Shown here in pieces: positions 42,623 to 51,633 of a DNA stretch of 64,000 bases. Made by a program: the position numbers and the translations under genes. The notes below the pieces were generated by a model, which did no database searches, was not told the origin of the DNA, and saw only the letters and a program-made list of their open reading frames with translations. Position 1 is the stretch's first letter; every line of letters starts with the position of its first letter. Source of the stretch: Rhodothermales bacterium (lineage in GTDB: Bacteria; Bacteroidota; Rhodothermia; Rhodothermales; VXPQ01); assembly GCA_951812335.1 (NCBI GenBank), contig OX638293.1:576501-640500 (forward strand), written 5' to 3'.

Positions 42623-44788
42623 CTATCCGGTTGCTTCAGCCGTTTCCTCTGCCGGCGTCAGGGGTAGTTCGATAACCATTTCGGTGAATTCACCTGTTTC
42701 GGTGTTCACTCGGATGGCGCCTCCGTGCTCGCGGATAATGTCGCTGGACATGGCGAGCCCGAGCCCGGTGCCCTTGTCTGTGGGCTTCGTGGTGAAGAAC
42801 GGATCGAATATCTTCTTCAGCACATCGGGGGAAATTCCATTTCCGTTGTCCTTGATACGTATCTCGACCTTGTCTTCCTTGCGCCTGGTGATGAGCCACA
42901 GCGTCGGCATGTAGGCCTCGATCCCCTGCCCGGCTTCTACCTTTTCTCTTCGCTTTTCGTTGATCGCATAACAACTGTTGTTCACCATGTTCAGGAAAAC
43001 CCGGCCTAAATCCTGGGATATGACCTTGAGGACACCTGCATTCGGGTCGAAGTCTTCTTGTATGTCGAGCTGAAAGTCGGAATCGCTTGCCCGTACGCTA
43101 TGGTAGGCAAGGCGGGCATGTTCATCGAGCAGGTTGTTGATGTCGGTGTCCTGGTGTTCCGCTTCGCCCCGCCCCAGCATCAGCATGTCGTGAACGATGC
43201 GGTCGGCGCGCTCGCCGTGGTGCTTTATGCGCTCGAAATTGCTGTTCAGGTCGTCCGTGATTTCCTGGATCAGGTCCTGCTGATCGTCGCTTAGCTTTTC
43301 GCTACTTTCATCCAGCAACTCGTGCAGTTCCTCAAGAAGCTCTTCCGACGCTTCGGAGAAGTTCTTGACAAAGTTCAGCGGGTTTCTGATTTCATGTGCG
43401 ACACCCGCCGTCAATTCGCCGAGGGCCGCCAGTTTTTCCTGCATGACAATCTGATCCTGAGCCAGGCGAAGTTTGTCCAGAACATTTTCCAGTTCATTGT
43501 TTTTTGCCTTAAGATCTTCCGCCAGCATTTCCACCAGGTTGAGTCGTTGCACCTCCAGAGCATGGCGCCGAAACACCTCCAGTGCTCCAGCCATGTCGGT
43601 AACCTCGTCGTTTCCGCCGATCTCAACCTCGAGTTCCAGATCGCCCTCGGCCATGCGATGCATCCAGTCCGACAAGCGTTGAATGCGAGAAAGCAATATG
43701 CGCCCGACGAATAACCAGGCGATAAGAATGGCCCCTATTATACTGAGAATGCTGATCGAAAGAAGTAATGTGCGGCCCGTGAAGATGGCATTGGCGGAAG
43801 CCTCGGTGGCTTCTTGCGCACTGTTGCGCGCCGCAATAACCAGACTATCCACTTCAGCGATGAGGGTCCCGGCTTCGTTTGTGTTGTATGCGAGCAAGTC
43901 TCGTTGATTCTCAGCGAGCCGGAGTTCCTCCTGCAGTAAAGCAAAGCCGCTTTCTTCGCCCGTTCCCAACGTGTACAATTCGTCGAAAGCGGGGGCAAAT
44001 TCGGCATGAAAAGGGGAATTCCGAAGCACCGCCAGATTACGCTCGATGCGGCTGGCGGCGGCTTCGAAACGTTCCCGAAGCGGCTCGATCGTCGCAGCGG
44101 AGGAGTGGGTAAATGCGTTTACCAGTAGCTCCGTTGCGATGTTGGCATCCGCTTGCAACTCGGACAGGTGGCGATACCGTTCAAGTTCCTCTTCCGAAAA
44201 ATGCTCGGAGCGATCTACCGGGGGGTCGCCGAGATTGCGGTAACCGGTGGTCGTGTAGAACAACTGGTCATCAATGGCCGAGACCACGATGCGCTCAAGG
44301 TGGTTACGCAGGTTTATGATTTGTTCTCGTAAATTTTCCCGCGCGTCGGCCAGTTCGAACATCCTGGCCCCCTGGTTTTTGATAGCCTCAATGTTGGCGG
44401 TCAGCGTGTCGGAATGGGCGCGAATGCGCTGGGAACGCTCATCCGTTCCCTCGCTGCTTTCCAGAACCGCCAGTTGCCGATCAAAGGATTCACGGGCTTC
44501 GATAATGCTCGCATAGATTTCTTCGAATATTTCAGGCGTCTCGGCGACCGTCAGGCGTGGAGCAGCAACCACCAGGGTTCCGCTGTATTGGGCGATCTCA
44601 AAGGCAGCCGCCATTTCGGGAATGGCGCCTTCGTTTACATCGCTCTGGGCATCGCCGACACGGTTGAAGGAAAACCACCCGACCAGACTTGCGGCCACGG
44701 TCAGGACAACAGCGCCTCCAATCCCGGAATAAAGTTGGGTGGAAATCCGAAAGCGACGGTTCTTCAGGCTTTGCAGTGAGTTGGCCAC
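42623..44788 (-). CDS. membrane sensor histidine kinase with TorS-like input domain
   Basis: 721 residues. Two membrane spans (about 20-43 and 340-364) flank a ~300-residue helical periplasmic domain that opens EGAIPEMAAAFEIAQYSGTLVVAAPRL, resembling the TorS sensor. A HAMP domain and coiled coil follow, then the H-box AGVAHEIRNPLNF with phospho-acceptor His465, N-box NMVNNSCYAI, G1 DNGNGIS and G2 GTGLGLAMSSDI. It has no attached receiver. It is last in the five-gene operon, 33 bases after a periplasmic binding protein gene, which suggests the two sense a ligand together. Confidence 0.9.
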   Translation of the reverse strand: MANSLQSLKNRRFRISTQLYSGIGGAVVLTVAASLVGWFSFNRVGDAQSDVNEGAIPEMAAAFEIAQYSGTLVVAAPRLTVAETPEIFEEIYASIIEARESFDRQLAVLESSEGTDERSQRIRAHSDTLTANIEAIKNQGARMFELADARENLREQIINLRNHLERIVVSAIDDQLFYTTTGYRNLGDPPVDRSEHFSEEELERYRHLSELQADANIATELLVNAFTHSSAATIEPLRERFEAAASRIERNLAVLRNSPFHAEFAPAFDELYTLGTGEESGFALLQEELRLAENQRDLLAYNTNEAGTLIAEVDSLVIAARNSAQEATEASANAIFTGRTLLLSISILSIIGAILIAWLFVGRILLSRIQRLSDWMHRMAEGDLELEVEIGGNDEVTDMAGALEVFRRHALEVQRLNLVEMLAEDLKAKNNELENVLDKLRLAQDQIVMQEKLAALGELTAGVAHEIRNPLNFVKNFSEASEELLEELHELLDESSEKLSDDQQDLIQEITDDLNSNFERIKHHGERADRIVHDMLMLGRGEAEHQDTDINNLLDEHARLAYHSVRASDSDFQLDIQEDFDPNAGVLKVISQDLGRVFLNMVNNSCYAINEKRREKVEAGQGIEAYMPTLWLITRRKEDKVEIRIKDNGNGISPDVLKKIFDPFFTTKPTDKGTGLGLAMSSDIIREHGGAIRVNTETGEFTEMVIELPLTPAEETAEATG

Positions 44789-44821
44789 AGATATGCGTCT
44801 ATGAGCGGGTTCACGAGGTAA

Positions 44822-46195
44822 CTAATTCATTGGCCACAGAACGGGTAGTTGTTTCCACAGACGATTTGTATCCATGAGCGAGTTGACAGGGTAATAACGA
44901 CCGTCTTCCCCTATCATGGTCAGAAATACGGTATCCGATCCCTGATTATCGTTTTCCCCATAACGGAGTTTGAATCCGTCGATGTCGATGTCGACGCCGT
45001 TGGTGTGCTGCAAGCCGTCCATGAAACAGTTCCTTGTCACGTCCCGGGCACATCGTTCCAGTCCGGCGGCGGCCAGGCGTCCGGCCAGATAGCCTTCGAA
45101 GGAGACAAATCCGGGAACTGCTTCGGGGGCGTAGGCTGACAGGGCTTGCTGGTAGGCGGAAACGACCGGGAGCGTTCGATCCAGCGGAAAAGGCACTACT
45201 TGGGTTACGAAGACTCCGTTGCCTCGCTCCCCAAGTTCTCTGGCCAGTGCGTTACTACCCACGAAAGAAATGGTTATGAAAACAGGATTCATTCCCGTAT
45301 GTCTTGCCCATGAGATCAGTGCCGCAACCGGTTGGTACGCTCCGACGAGAATCACTGCTTCGGGGTCGCCGTGTCGCAGATCGAGGAGGGCTGTTTTGAC
45401 AGCCAGCGTGTTACGCGTATACAATCCGATCGAGGCGGGCGCCATCCCGCGTTTTTCGAGCGCCTTTCTTGCTCCCAGATACCCCGCACGACCGAAGGAA
45501 TCGTCTTGATAGAGTATCGAGATACGCTGGATATCCAGATCGTCTGTCAGCCGGGCCACCATTTCCTCGGTTTCCTGGTCGTACGAGGCTCGCAGGTTGA
45601 TTATGTTGCGCCATGTGGTGTCGCGCAGGGAGGCGGCGCCAGTGAACGGGGCGATGTAGGGAATATTTGCCTCTGCGGCAACCGGAACGGCGGAACGGGA
45701 AGTGGGTGTGCCGACAGCGCCAATCAGCGCAAACACCTTTTCTTCCTCGATCAATCGAATGGTATTTTGAATGGCTGCTTCGGGCTCATAGGCATCGTCA
45801 AGGGATATCAGTTGCAATTGCCGTCCATGAACCCCGCCGCGCCGATTGACTTCGTGAAAAGCGGCCCGTATACCGCGCCGCATACCTTGGCCGAGTTCCT
45901 GAGCCGGTCCGCTGAAGGCCGCGGATTGACCGAAAAGGACCTGTTCGTCGGAAACGCCGATTTCCCGAATCGTTACCGAAGAGGTATCCGGCAGCGGAGC
46001 ATTTTCCGGAGTACTTTCAGAGAAGGAGGTTGTGTCTACGCTACCTTCCGGAACCACCCGGCTTTCATTTTTTTCAATCCCACTGCCCAACCAGGTCCAT
46101 CCCTCTGGAATAGTGATGGAAACAATGAAAGGGCCAGCTCCCGCCAGAACCAGCATCGGAAGCACAGCTGCCAGCAGGTCGGGTATTCGCTTCAT
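44822..46195 (-). CDS. periplasmic binding protein of the Leu/Ile/Val type (Peripla_BP_6), no transporter nearby
   Basis: 457 residues with an N-terminal hydrophobic signal or anchor (about 8-28). A linker to about 78 follows, then the type I periplasmic-binding fold starting VLFGQSAAFSGPAQELGQGMRRGIRAAFHEVNRRGGVHGRQLQLISLDDAYEP, with FALIGAVGTPTSRSAVPVA and RISILYQDDSFGRAGYLGARKAL. Such proteins usually feed ABC permeases, but no permease or ATPase is present here. It overlaps the RsbW-like kinase by four bases and precedes the TorS-like kinase, so it is more likely a ligand sensor, as in TorT-TorS. Confidence 0.88.
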   Translation of the reverse strand: MKRIPDLLAAVLPMLVLAGAGPFIVSITIPEGWTWLGSGIEKNESRVVPEGSVDTTSFSESTPENAPLPDTSSVTIREIGVSDEQVLFGQSAAFSGPAQELGQGMRRGIRAAFHEVNRRGGVHGRQLQLISLDDAYEPEAAIQNTIRLIEEEKVFALIGAVGTPTSRSAVPVAAEANIPYIAPFTGAASLRDTTWRNIINLRASYDQETEEMVARLTDDLDIQRISILYQDDSFGRAGYLGARKALEKRGMAPASIGLYTRNTLAVKTALLDLRHGDPEAVILVGAYQPVAALISWARHTGMNPVFITISFVGSNALARELGERGNGVFVTQVVPFPLDRTLPVVSAYQQALSAYAPEAVPGFVSFEGYLAGRLAAAGLERCARDVTRNCFMDGLQHTNGVDIDIDGFKLRYGENDNQGSDTVFLTMIGEDGRYYPVNSLMDTNRLWKQLPVLWPMN

Positions 46196-46602
46196 GAAGG
46201 TTTGTGCATGATCAGCGTCAAATGATTCCGGTCTGCTTCCCGCCGGTAACGCATATCGTCTGTCATGGTGCGCACCAGGTGTAAACCCAATCCCCCTATG
46301 GCGCGATCTTCGATAGAAGAATCCGTATCTGCCTCAGGGGCGTCCGTCAGCGGATCGAAGGGTCGTCCGGTATCGATAATCTCGATCGTAAGCACATCGT
46401 TCCCGGGGTCCATCGTTATCTCGAAATAGGACACTCCCTCCATATGGCAGTATTTTATGCAATTCATCGCCACTTCTTCAACTACCAGATTGATTCGAAA
46501 GATAAAATCGTCAGGCCAATTATTCTGACTTCCAAGTTCGTCCACGGCGGCGAAAATACGCTCCAGTTCTGCGACTTCCGTTTTGATTTTAAGAGAGGGC
46601 AT
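46192..46602 (-). CDS. RsbW-like anti-sigma serine kinase (HATPase_c)
   Basis: 136 residues. GHKL ATPase of the anti-sigma type: N-box VEEVAMNCIKYCH, G1 IDTGRPFDPL, G2 GGLGLHLVRTMTD. Such kinases bind a sigma factor or other target and phosphorylate a STAS antagonist to switch partners. The partner STAS gene is first in the same operon, the opposing phosphatase is just upstream. No sigma factor is in the operon, so the target is unknown. It overlaps the next gene by four bases. Confidence 0.88.
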   Translation of the reverse strand: MPSLKIKTEVAELERIFAAVDELGSQNNWPDDFIFRINLVVEEVAMNCIKYCHMEGVSYFEITMDPGNDVLTIEIIDTGRPFDPLTDAPEADTDSSIEDRAIGGLGLHLVRTMTDDMRYRREADRNHLTLIMHKPS

Positions 46603-46615
46603 GAAAATTCGGATG

Positions 46616-47779
46616 TCAGTTTTCGGCCCGATAAATGGTCATGCAGGTAATGTCGTCCGATTGGGGTGCGTCGCCGACGAAAGTCTTTATTCCCTCAAAA
46701 ATTGCCCGTGTGATTTCCTCAGGTTCTTTAGAGGAAGCACCCTTAAGGATCTCGAAGAGGCGTTCTTCGCCTAACACTTCCTCGTTCTGGTTCATGGCTT
46801 CCGTGACGCCGTCGGTATAGAAGGTGAGCGTATCGCCCGGCGAAAGGGTGATCGTTTTTTGTCGGTATTCCAGATCGGGCATGACCCCGATAGCAATTCC
46901 GTCGGTCAGCGGAAGCATGTCGCAGCTTTTATCGGGATGGACGACGATCGGGCTGTTATGCCCTGCGTTCGCATACGTCAATTTCCCGCTGGCGGGGTCA
47001 TATATCCCATAGAGCAGGGTCACAAACATCATGGATTCGTTTTTCTCGCACAGCATATCATTCACTTCACGCAGGGCATCGCCGGGCTCGCTGCTTCCAA
47101 TAGCTGCGCCTTTCAACAAGGTGCGGCTGGACATCATGAATAGCGCCGCGGGCACCCCTTTGTCCGATACATCGGCTATGGCGAGACCGACTCGACCATG
47201 TTCCAGTGGGATCACATCGAAAAAATCCCCCCCCACATTGCGGGCAGGCTCCATGTCGCCGAAAATGCGGTAGCCGGGTTTATTAGGAAATTCAGTAGGC
47301 AGAATGGCCCGCTGCATCTTTCGGGCGATATCCAGTTCGTGTTGCAGCGTAACCAGTTGATCGCGCGAAGTGAGTGCTTCACGCCACCGCGCCATGTGTT
47401 TCAGGGTCCGGTCAATGGTAATCCGCAGGTCGTCGAAGTCGATCGGTTTGGTGATGAAGTCGAAAGCGCCACGGTTCATCGCCGTGCGAATGTTCTTCAT
47501 GTCACCGTATGCGGAGACAATCACGGAGCGAATGTTCGGATCCAGTTGCGCAATCTGGTCCAGCAGGGTCAACCCGTCCATTTGAGGCATATTGATATCC
47601 GACACCACCATATCGATATCCTGCTGCTCACGCAGTCGCTCCAATGCTTCTACACCGTTGCCTGCAAAGACGAAAACATACTTACCGGCCCGGATGCTCC
47701 GTCGCATACGTTGCAACATGAGCGGCTGTAAGTCCGGTTCGTCGTCCACGACGAGAATCTTGTACGGATTTTTGTTCAT
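46616..47779 (-). CDS. response regulator with PP2C-type (SpoIIE/RsbU) phosphatase output
   Basis: 387 residues. N-terminal receiver domain: acidic pocket VDDEPD (11-16), phospho-acceptor Asp61 in SDINMPQMDG, and Lys111 in TKPID. From about 165 a PP2C phosphatase: GDMEPARNVGGDFFDVIPL, AIADVSDKGVPAALFMMSSR, YANAGHNSPIVV, LTFYTDGVTEAMN. The metal-binding Asp residues are present. It should dephosphorylate phospho-STAS when its receiver is phosphorylated, presumably by the downstream histidine kinase. Confidence 0.93.
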   Translation of the reverse strand: MNKNPYKILVVDDEPDLQPLMLQRMRRSIRAGKYVFVFAGNGVEALERLREQQDIDMVVSDINMPQMDGLTLLDQIAQLDPNIRSVIVSAYGDMKNIRTAMNRGAFDFITKPIDFDDLRITIDRTLKHMARWREALTSRDQLVTLQHELDIARKMQRAILPTEFPNKPGYRIFGDMEPARNVGGDFFDVIPLEHGRVGLAIADVSDKGVPAALFMMSSRTLLKGAAIGSSEPGDALREVNDMLCEKNESMMFVTLLYGIYDPASGKLTYANAGHNSPIVVHPDKSCDMLPLTDGIAIGVMPDLEYRQKTITLSPGDTLTFYTDGVTEAMNQNEEVLGEERLFEILKGASSKEPEEITRAIFEGIKTFVGDAPQSDDITCMTIYRAEN

Positions 47780-47838
47780 CCCCAGATATTTTTATCCTTT
47801 CCCGGGCTGACCGGAGCCATAAAACCTTGTTCAATCCA

Positions 47839-48174
47839 TTATCCGAGTGCAGCCATCGCTTCTTTTTGCGATTCGTGAATCGGGATGATTTTGTCGAAGC
47901 CGCTAATTGCAAAAATGTCCTTGACCGAGGCGATGAGCGAGCATGCCGAAAATGCTATATTTTCCCTCCGTAGCTGCTTGGCGAACATCAGGATGACACG
48001 GAGGCCGGCGCTACTGATATACGAAAGGCGTTCGAAATCGAGAATCACCTTTTGCTCGCCCTCCTTGATCGCGTCTTTCAATGCTTCCTGGAATTCGGGG
48101 GCGTTACTGCCATCGACACGCCCTTCGGTCACTATGACAAGGCTCCCGTTTTTGTTTTCGGTAGTTACTTGCAT
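47839..48174 (-). CDS. STAS-domain anti-anti-sigma factor (RsbV/SpoIIAA-like)
   Basis: 111 residues. STAS fold: LVIVTEGRVDGSNAPEFQEAL, VILDFERLSYISSAGLRVILM. The phosphorylatable Ser is Ser55 in the SAGL motif, matching RsbV. It is the first gene of the signalling operon, 59 bases before the receiver-phosphatase. It is expected to alternate between a phosphorylated idle form and an unphosphorylated form that sequesters the RsbW-like kinase. Confidence 0.92.
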   Translation of the reverse strand: MQVTTENKNGSLVIVTEGRVDGSNAPEFQEALKDAIKEGEQKVILDFERLSYISSAGLRVILMFAKQLRRENIAFSACSLIASVKDIFAISGFDKIIPIHESQKEAMAALG

Positions 48175-48600
48175 TGACTCAACCTCCGTGAGAGTAGTTG
48201 TTTCGCAGTTTGTTTTCTTGTTTCGCTACAGGTCGTAGCCGCGTTTTTCGGGGCGGCCAAGTAGACCCCCCCTATTTCATCCTCCTCATCAACCCACAGC
48301 CCGTGGGCACAGGTATACTCCTGTCAGGGATGTACGGACCTGTCCGGGCTATAGGTGCAATGTAGTCCAAGGTTCTGTATCTCCAATTGGGCATCCGGGG
48401 AGGGGGCTCTTCCGCAAGAAATGTATTGCCCCGTAGCGTCCATCGCCGAATATTAATCGTTCTGCGTTATTTCGATACAGACCCGACCCGGACCCGAAAA
48501 TCGGGAATCCAACGGACATAATTCGGTGCAGTGTAATGCTTTTGATACAGGAAGTCAAGGGGGAACGACAAGGATAAAACAGGCGTAACTTCCCTTTTTG
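48175..48600. promoter_or_regulatory. upstream region of the STAS signalling operon
   Basis: About 425 bases between the STAS gene and tRNA-Val without a convincing gene. An inverted repeat ACAGG-N6-CCTGT lies at 48309-48324, and G/C-rich blocks occur near 48245-48290. The operon promoter must be here; I cannot place its boxes. No RNA gene was recognised. Confidence 0.4.
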
Positions 48601-48675
48601 TGGGCGGTACCGGATTCGAACCAGTGACCTCCTGCTTGTAAGGCAGGCGCTCTAAACCAACTGAGCTAACCGCCC
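48601..48675 (-). tRNA. tRNA-Val (anticodon TAC)
   Basis: On the minus strand. Acceptor GGGCGGT pairs with ACCGCCC; discriminator A. The anticodon stem CCTGC/GCAGG closes the loop CTTACAA with TAC; T-loop GGTTCGAATCC. CCA is not encoded. Confidence 0.95.
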
Positions 48676-48736
48676 GGTTCGCACCGGTACGATGCATAGC
48701 GACTCCTGTCGCCACGCACGCCGAACCGCTTGCCCG

Positions 48737-48808
48737 AGCGGGAAACGGGATTCGAACCCGCGACCCTCAGCTTGGGAAGCTGATGCTCTACCCCTGAGCT
48801 ACTCCCGC
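48737..48808 (-). tRNA. tRNA-Gly (anticodon CCC)
   Basis: On the minus strand. Acceptor GCGGGAG pairs with TTCCCGC with one G-T pair; discriminator T as usual for Gly. Loop TTCCCAA gives anticodon CCC. CCA is not encoded. It is 61 bases from tRNA-Val. Confidence 0.93.
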
Positions 48809-48956
48809 TGTACCCTTCCCCGGTACTCCGTCAAGACAAAAGGGGTTCCGCGGACAGTGCTTCACCGAATGCGAAAACATACCCGCGGGTATGTGCGTAT
48901 ACCCTCGTTCTGTACCTGCGATAAATAGTCAAGATGCGTTTTCGGATCACCGTATT

Positions 48957-49112
48957 ATGAAACGTACTTACCAGCCAAGTAGACGCAAGCGCGCGAACAA
49001 GCACGGTTTCCGTGCTCGTATGAGCTCGAAAAACGGGCGCAGGGTGCTCAAGCGCCGGCGCGAGAAAGGCCGCAACGTCCTTACCGTAAGCGACACGCGG
49101 TCCGGCAAATAG
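48957..49112 (+). CDS. rpmH: 50S ribosomal protein L34
   Basis: 51 residues, [22 protein letters not shown] then [15 protein letters not shown]. Family length is about 44-51. The upstream frame is open but has no sensible L34 start. It heads the rpmH-rnpA-yidC-mnmE-mnmG-rsmG cluster that flanks dnaA in many bacteria. Confidence 0.97.
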   Translation: MKRTYQPSRRKRANKHGFRARMSSKNGRRVLKRRREKGRNVLTVSDTRSGK

Positions 49113-49122
49113 TTTTGAGGTC

Positions 49123-49587
49123 GTGGTCGTGCCGGAGGATGGGAGCTTGCGCCCGTTTCAAAAATTGCCGCGCTCATTTCGCCTCAAGCGGAAGCGCCTG
49201 ATTCGTCCTTTATTCGACCGTAGCCGGGAGGATGTCGGTACGATCGGCAAAGGGTGTATTCGGCTTGTGTACCGGATAGTCCCTCGTGCGCAAATCGAGG
49301 CAGGTGCGCCTGTCCAGATCGGATTTGCGCCCGGCCGTCATGCAAAAGCTGCAAGCCGGAACCGTATCAAGCGGTTGCTGCGCGAAACCTACCGGCTGCA
49401 TCAGCAGGGAATACTGGATCGTTTTGCCGGTACGGAAAGCGTATTGACGATGATGATCGTTCATCGCGCCGGTCGGCAAGACGATACCCGGCCAAGCCGC
49501 CGGGTGTATGCCGATTTGCCTGAAGCGTTGCAAGAACTTTGCCGCCGTCTCGACGAATCTTCGATGCGTTCGGAACGTCGCACCTGA
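49123..49587 (+). CDS. rnpA: ribonuclease P protein component
   Basis: 154 residues with a GTG start. Basic RnpA fold: RSFRLKRKRLIRPLFDRS, then QIGFAPGRHAKAASRNRIKRLLRETYR, the RNR-type signature that contacts the RNase P RNA. It trims 5' leaders of tRNAs. It follows rpmH by 10 bases. The usual next gene yidD is not found; about 100 bases separate it from yidC. Confidence 0.93.
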   Translation: MVVPEDGSLRPFQKLPRSFRLKRKRLIRPLFDRSREDVGTIGKGCIRLVYRIVPRAQIEAGAPVQIGFAPGRHAKAASRNRIKRLLRETYRLHQQGILDRFAGTESVLTMMIVHRAGRQDDTRPSRRVYADLPEALQELCRRLDESSMRSERRT

Positions 49588-49686
49588 CTTCCCGTTTAGC
49601 GCGACGACGTTTCGGCGCCTTTGTGCCTACGTTGCAAGCGCAAGCATTACCCATCCATCCTGTAATACGAGCAAGGGGAACCTGAT

Positions 49687-51582
49687 TTGGACCGCAATGT
49701 CGTCATCTTCAGCGTCCTGGTGGCGATTATCATGCTCGTCTGGCTCTGGGTGTTCGCTCCTCCCCAGCCGGTTGCGCCCGCCGGCGATCCGGCAACGCAG
49801 GGAGAGCTCGCCGAAGATTCGCAGGCCACGGAACGGACAACCACGGGGGGCGACGCTTTGGCGCCCGGGCCTTACGACGTACGACCGGGCGGGGGACCGT
49901 TTTCCGAAGAGGCTGCACAGGATACGACGCTTGTTGCGGCGTTAGCGGGCGAAGCCCGTTTCATCACGGTCGAGACCGATCTCTATAGGGCGGTTTTCTC
50001 GACGAAAGGCGCCACATTGACCTCTTTCTCCCTGAAAGAATACAAGAAATTCGATCAGGAAACGCCCGTACAAATGGTGGACACCACCGGATCGGGCGCG
50101 CTGGGCATCGCCTTTACGACGCCCCGTTCCCATCTCGTCGATACGCGCGCGCTGTATTTCGATACGTCCTATGAGGGGGATACCCTGCGCGTCGGCGCCG
50201 AGCCCGTCACGTTACACTTCGAAACGGGTATTCAGGGGGGTGTGTTGCGCCAGACCTACACATTCCATCCGGGCGAATACGAAATCGGTCTGCGCGTGGA
50301 CCAGGAAAATGCTGCGGCCTTTTCTACAAGGGAGGGGTACGAGTTGATATGGACAGGAGCTATTCCCTTCACGGAAAACGATACGAACGAGGAAGTCAAA
50401 GCGGCCGGGGCCTATGCGCACAGCGGGGGCGAGGTGGAGAACGTACTGCTCAGGAAAGAGGACTTCGAAGAGCAACGCCTTTCCGGAAACGTGTCATGGA
50501 CCGCTATCAAGACCAGGTATTTCACTTCCGTCATGATTCCCTCTTCCGGCACCCGCGGCGCCGAACTCATCGGGGAGCAGATGGGGGAGCCGGGCAGCGA
50601 AGGCTTTCGACAAGACTACGACATGCGCCTGCTCATGGCGCAACCGGAGGATGGGCCGGACGAGTTCCGGCTGTACATCGGGCCGATGGAGTTTTACCGG
50701 ATCAACGACTACGATCTGGGCCTTTACGACATGGTGGATTACGGCTGGGATTTTTTCGAGTGGATTACGCGACCCCTGGCCAGACTGGTTTTCATTCCTG
50801 CGTTCACGTTTCTGGCGAAGTTCATTCCCGGATACGGCTATGTCATCATTGTCTTCTCCATTCTGATCAAGTTGGTCCTGTACCCGCTGACGAAGACCTC
50901 CTACAAAAGCATGTCCCGGATGCGCGAGTTGCAACCGAAGATGGAGGTCATCAAGGAGAAGTACGGGGACAATCCCCGGAAGCAGAAGGAGGAAATGATG
51001 AAGATGTACAAGGAAACCGGCGCCAATCCGGTGGGCGGTTGCCTTCCTATGCTGTTGCAGTATCCCATCATTATTGCGCTGTGGCTTTTCCTTCCGCAAT
51101 CCATCCAGATCCGGCAGCAGGGGTTTCTCTGGGCCAATGACCTGTCGGCGCCGGACGTGATTCTCAATCTGCCGTTCGAGATCCCGTTTTACGGCGATTT
51201 CGTGGCCGGTTTCACGCTGCTTATGGGCCTCTCGATGATCGTTCAGGTGCGCATCCAGGGGACCCCCTCCTCCAATCCCCAGATGAAGATGTTCACCTAT
51301 TTGATGCCGGTGATGATCTGGGTCATTTTCAATCGCTTTGCGTCCGGCCTGAGCCTGTACTACCTCGTGTATAACGTGGTGACCGCCGTGCAGCAAAAGA
51401 TCATCAATCGGAATATCGCTGCCAGCAAGGAGGAAGAAGACGGGAAGCCTGCGTCGAAAGGCCGGAGTAAAAAGCAAGGAGACGGAAAGAAGAGACGCCG
51501 CCAGGCTCTTGCCCGGACAGGGAAGGGCAAGGCAGGGGGGCGGCGGCCCGGCGGCCCCCGAACGACCGGGAGGCGCAAGTAG
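49687..51582 (+). CDS. yidC: membrane protein insertase YidC
   Basis: 631 residues with TTG start. First helix about 5-22 (FSVLVAIIMLVWLWVF), large periplasmic P1 domain (to about 340), then the conserved five-helix insertase core (ITRPLARLVFIPAFTFLAKFIPGYGYVIIVFSILIKLVLYPLTKTSYKSM, QKEEMMKMYKETGANPVGGCLPMLLQYPI). The C-terminal ~50 residues are strongly basic (KGRSKKQGDGKKRRR), matching tails that bind ribosomes. Inserts Sec-dependent and independent membrane proteins. Confidence 0.95.
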   Translation: MDRNVVIFSVLVAIIMLVWLWVFAPPQPVAPAGDPATQGELAEDSQATERTTTGGDALAPGPYDVRPGGGPFSEEAAQDTTLVAALAGEARFITVETDLYRAVFSTKGATLTSFSLKEYKKFDQETPVQMVDTTGSGALGIAFTTPRSHLVDTRALYFDTSYEGDTLRVGAEPVTLHFETGIQGGVLRQTYTFHPGEYEIGLRVDQENAAAFSTREGYELIWTGAIPFTENDTNEEVKAAGAYAHSGGEVENVLLRKEDFEEQRLSGNVSWTAIKTRYFTSVMIPSSGTRGAELIGEQMGEPGSEGFRQDYDMRLLMAQPEDGPDEFRLYIGPMEFYRINDYDLGLYDMVDYGWDFFEWITRPLARLVFIPAFTFLAKFIPGYGYVIIVFSILIKLVLYPLTKTSYKSMSRMRELQPKMEVIKEKYGDNPRKQKEEMMKMYKETGANPVGGCLPMLLQYPIIIALWLFLPQSIQIRQQGFLWANDLSAPDVILNLPFEIPFYGDFVAGFTLLMGLSMIVQVRIQGTPSSNPQMKMFTYLMPVMIWVIFNRFASGLSLYYLVYNVVTAVQQKIINRNIAASKEEEDGKPASKGRSKKQGDGKKRRRQALARTGKGKAGGRRPGGPRTTGRRK

Positions 51583-51633
51583 GCGCCGAACGCACCGCAG
51601 GGCGATTTTTTCAAGCGCATCTTTTTATGCGCC

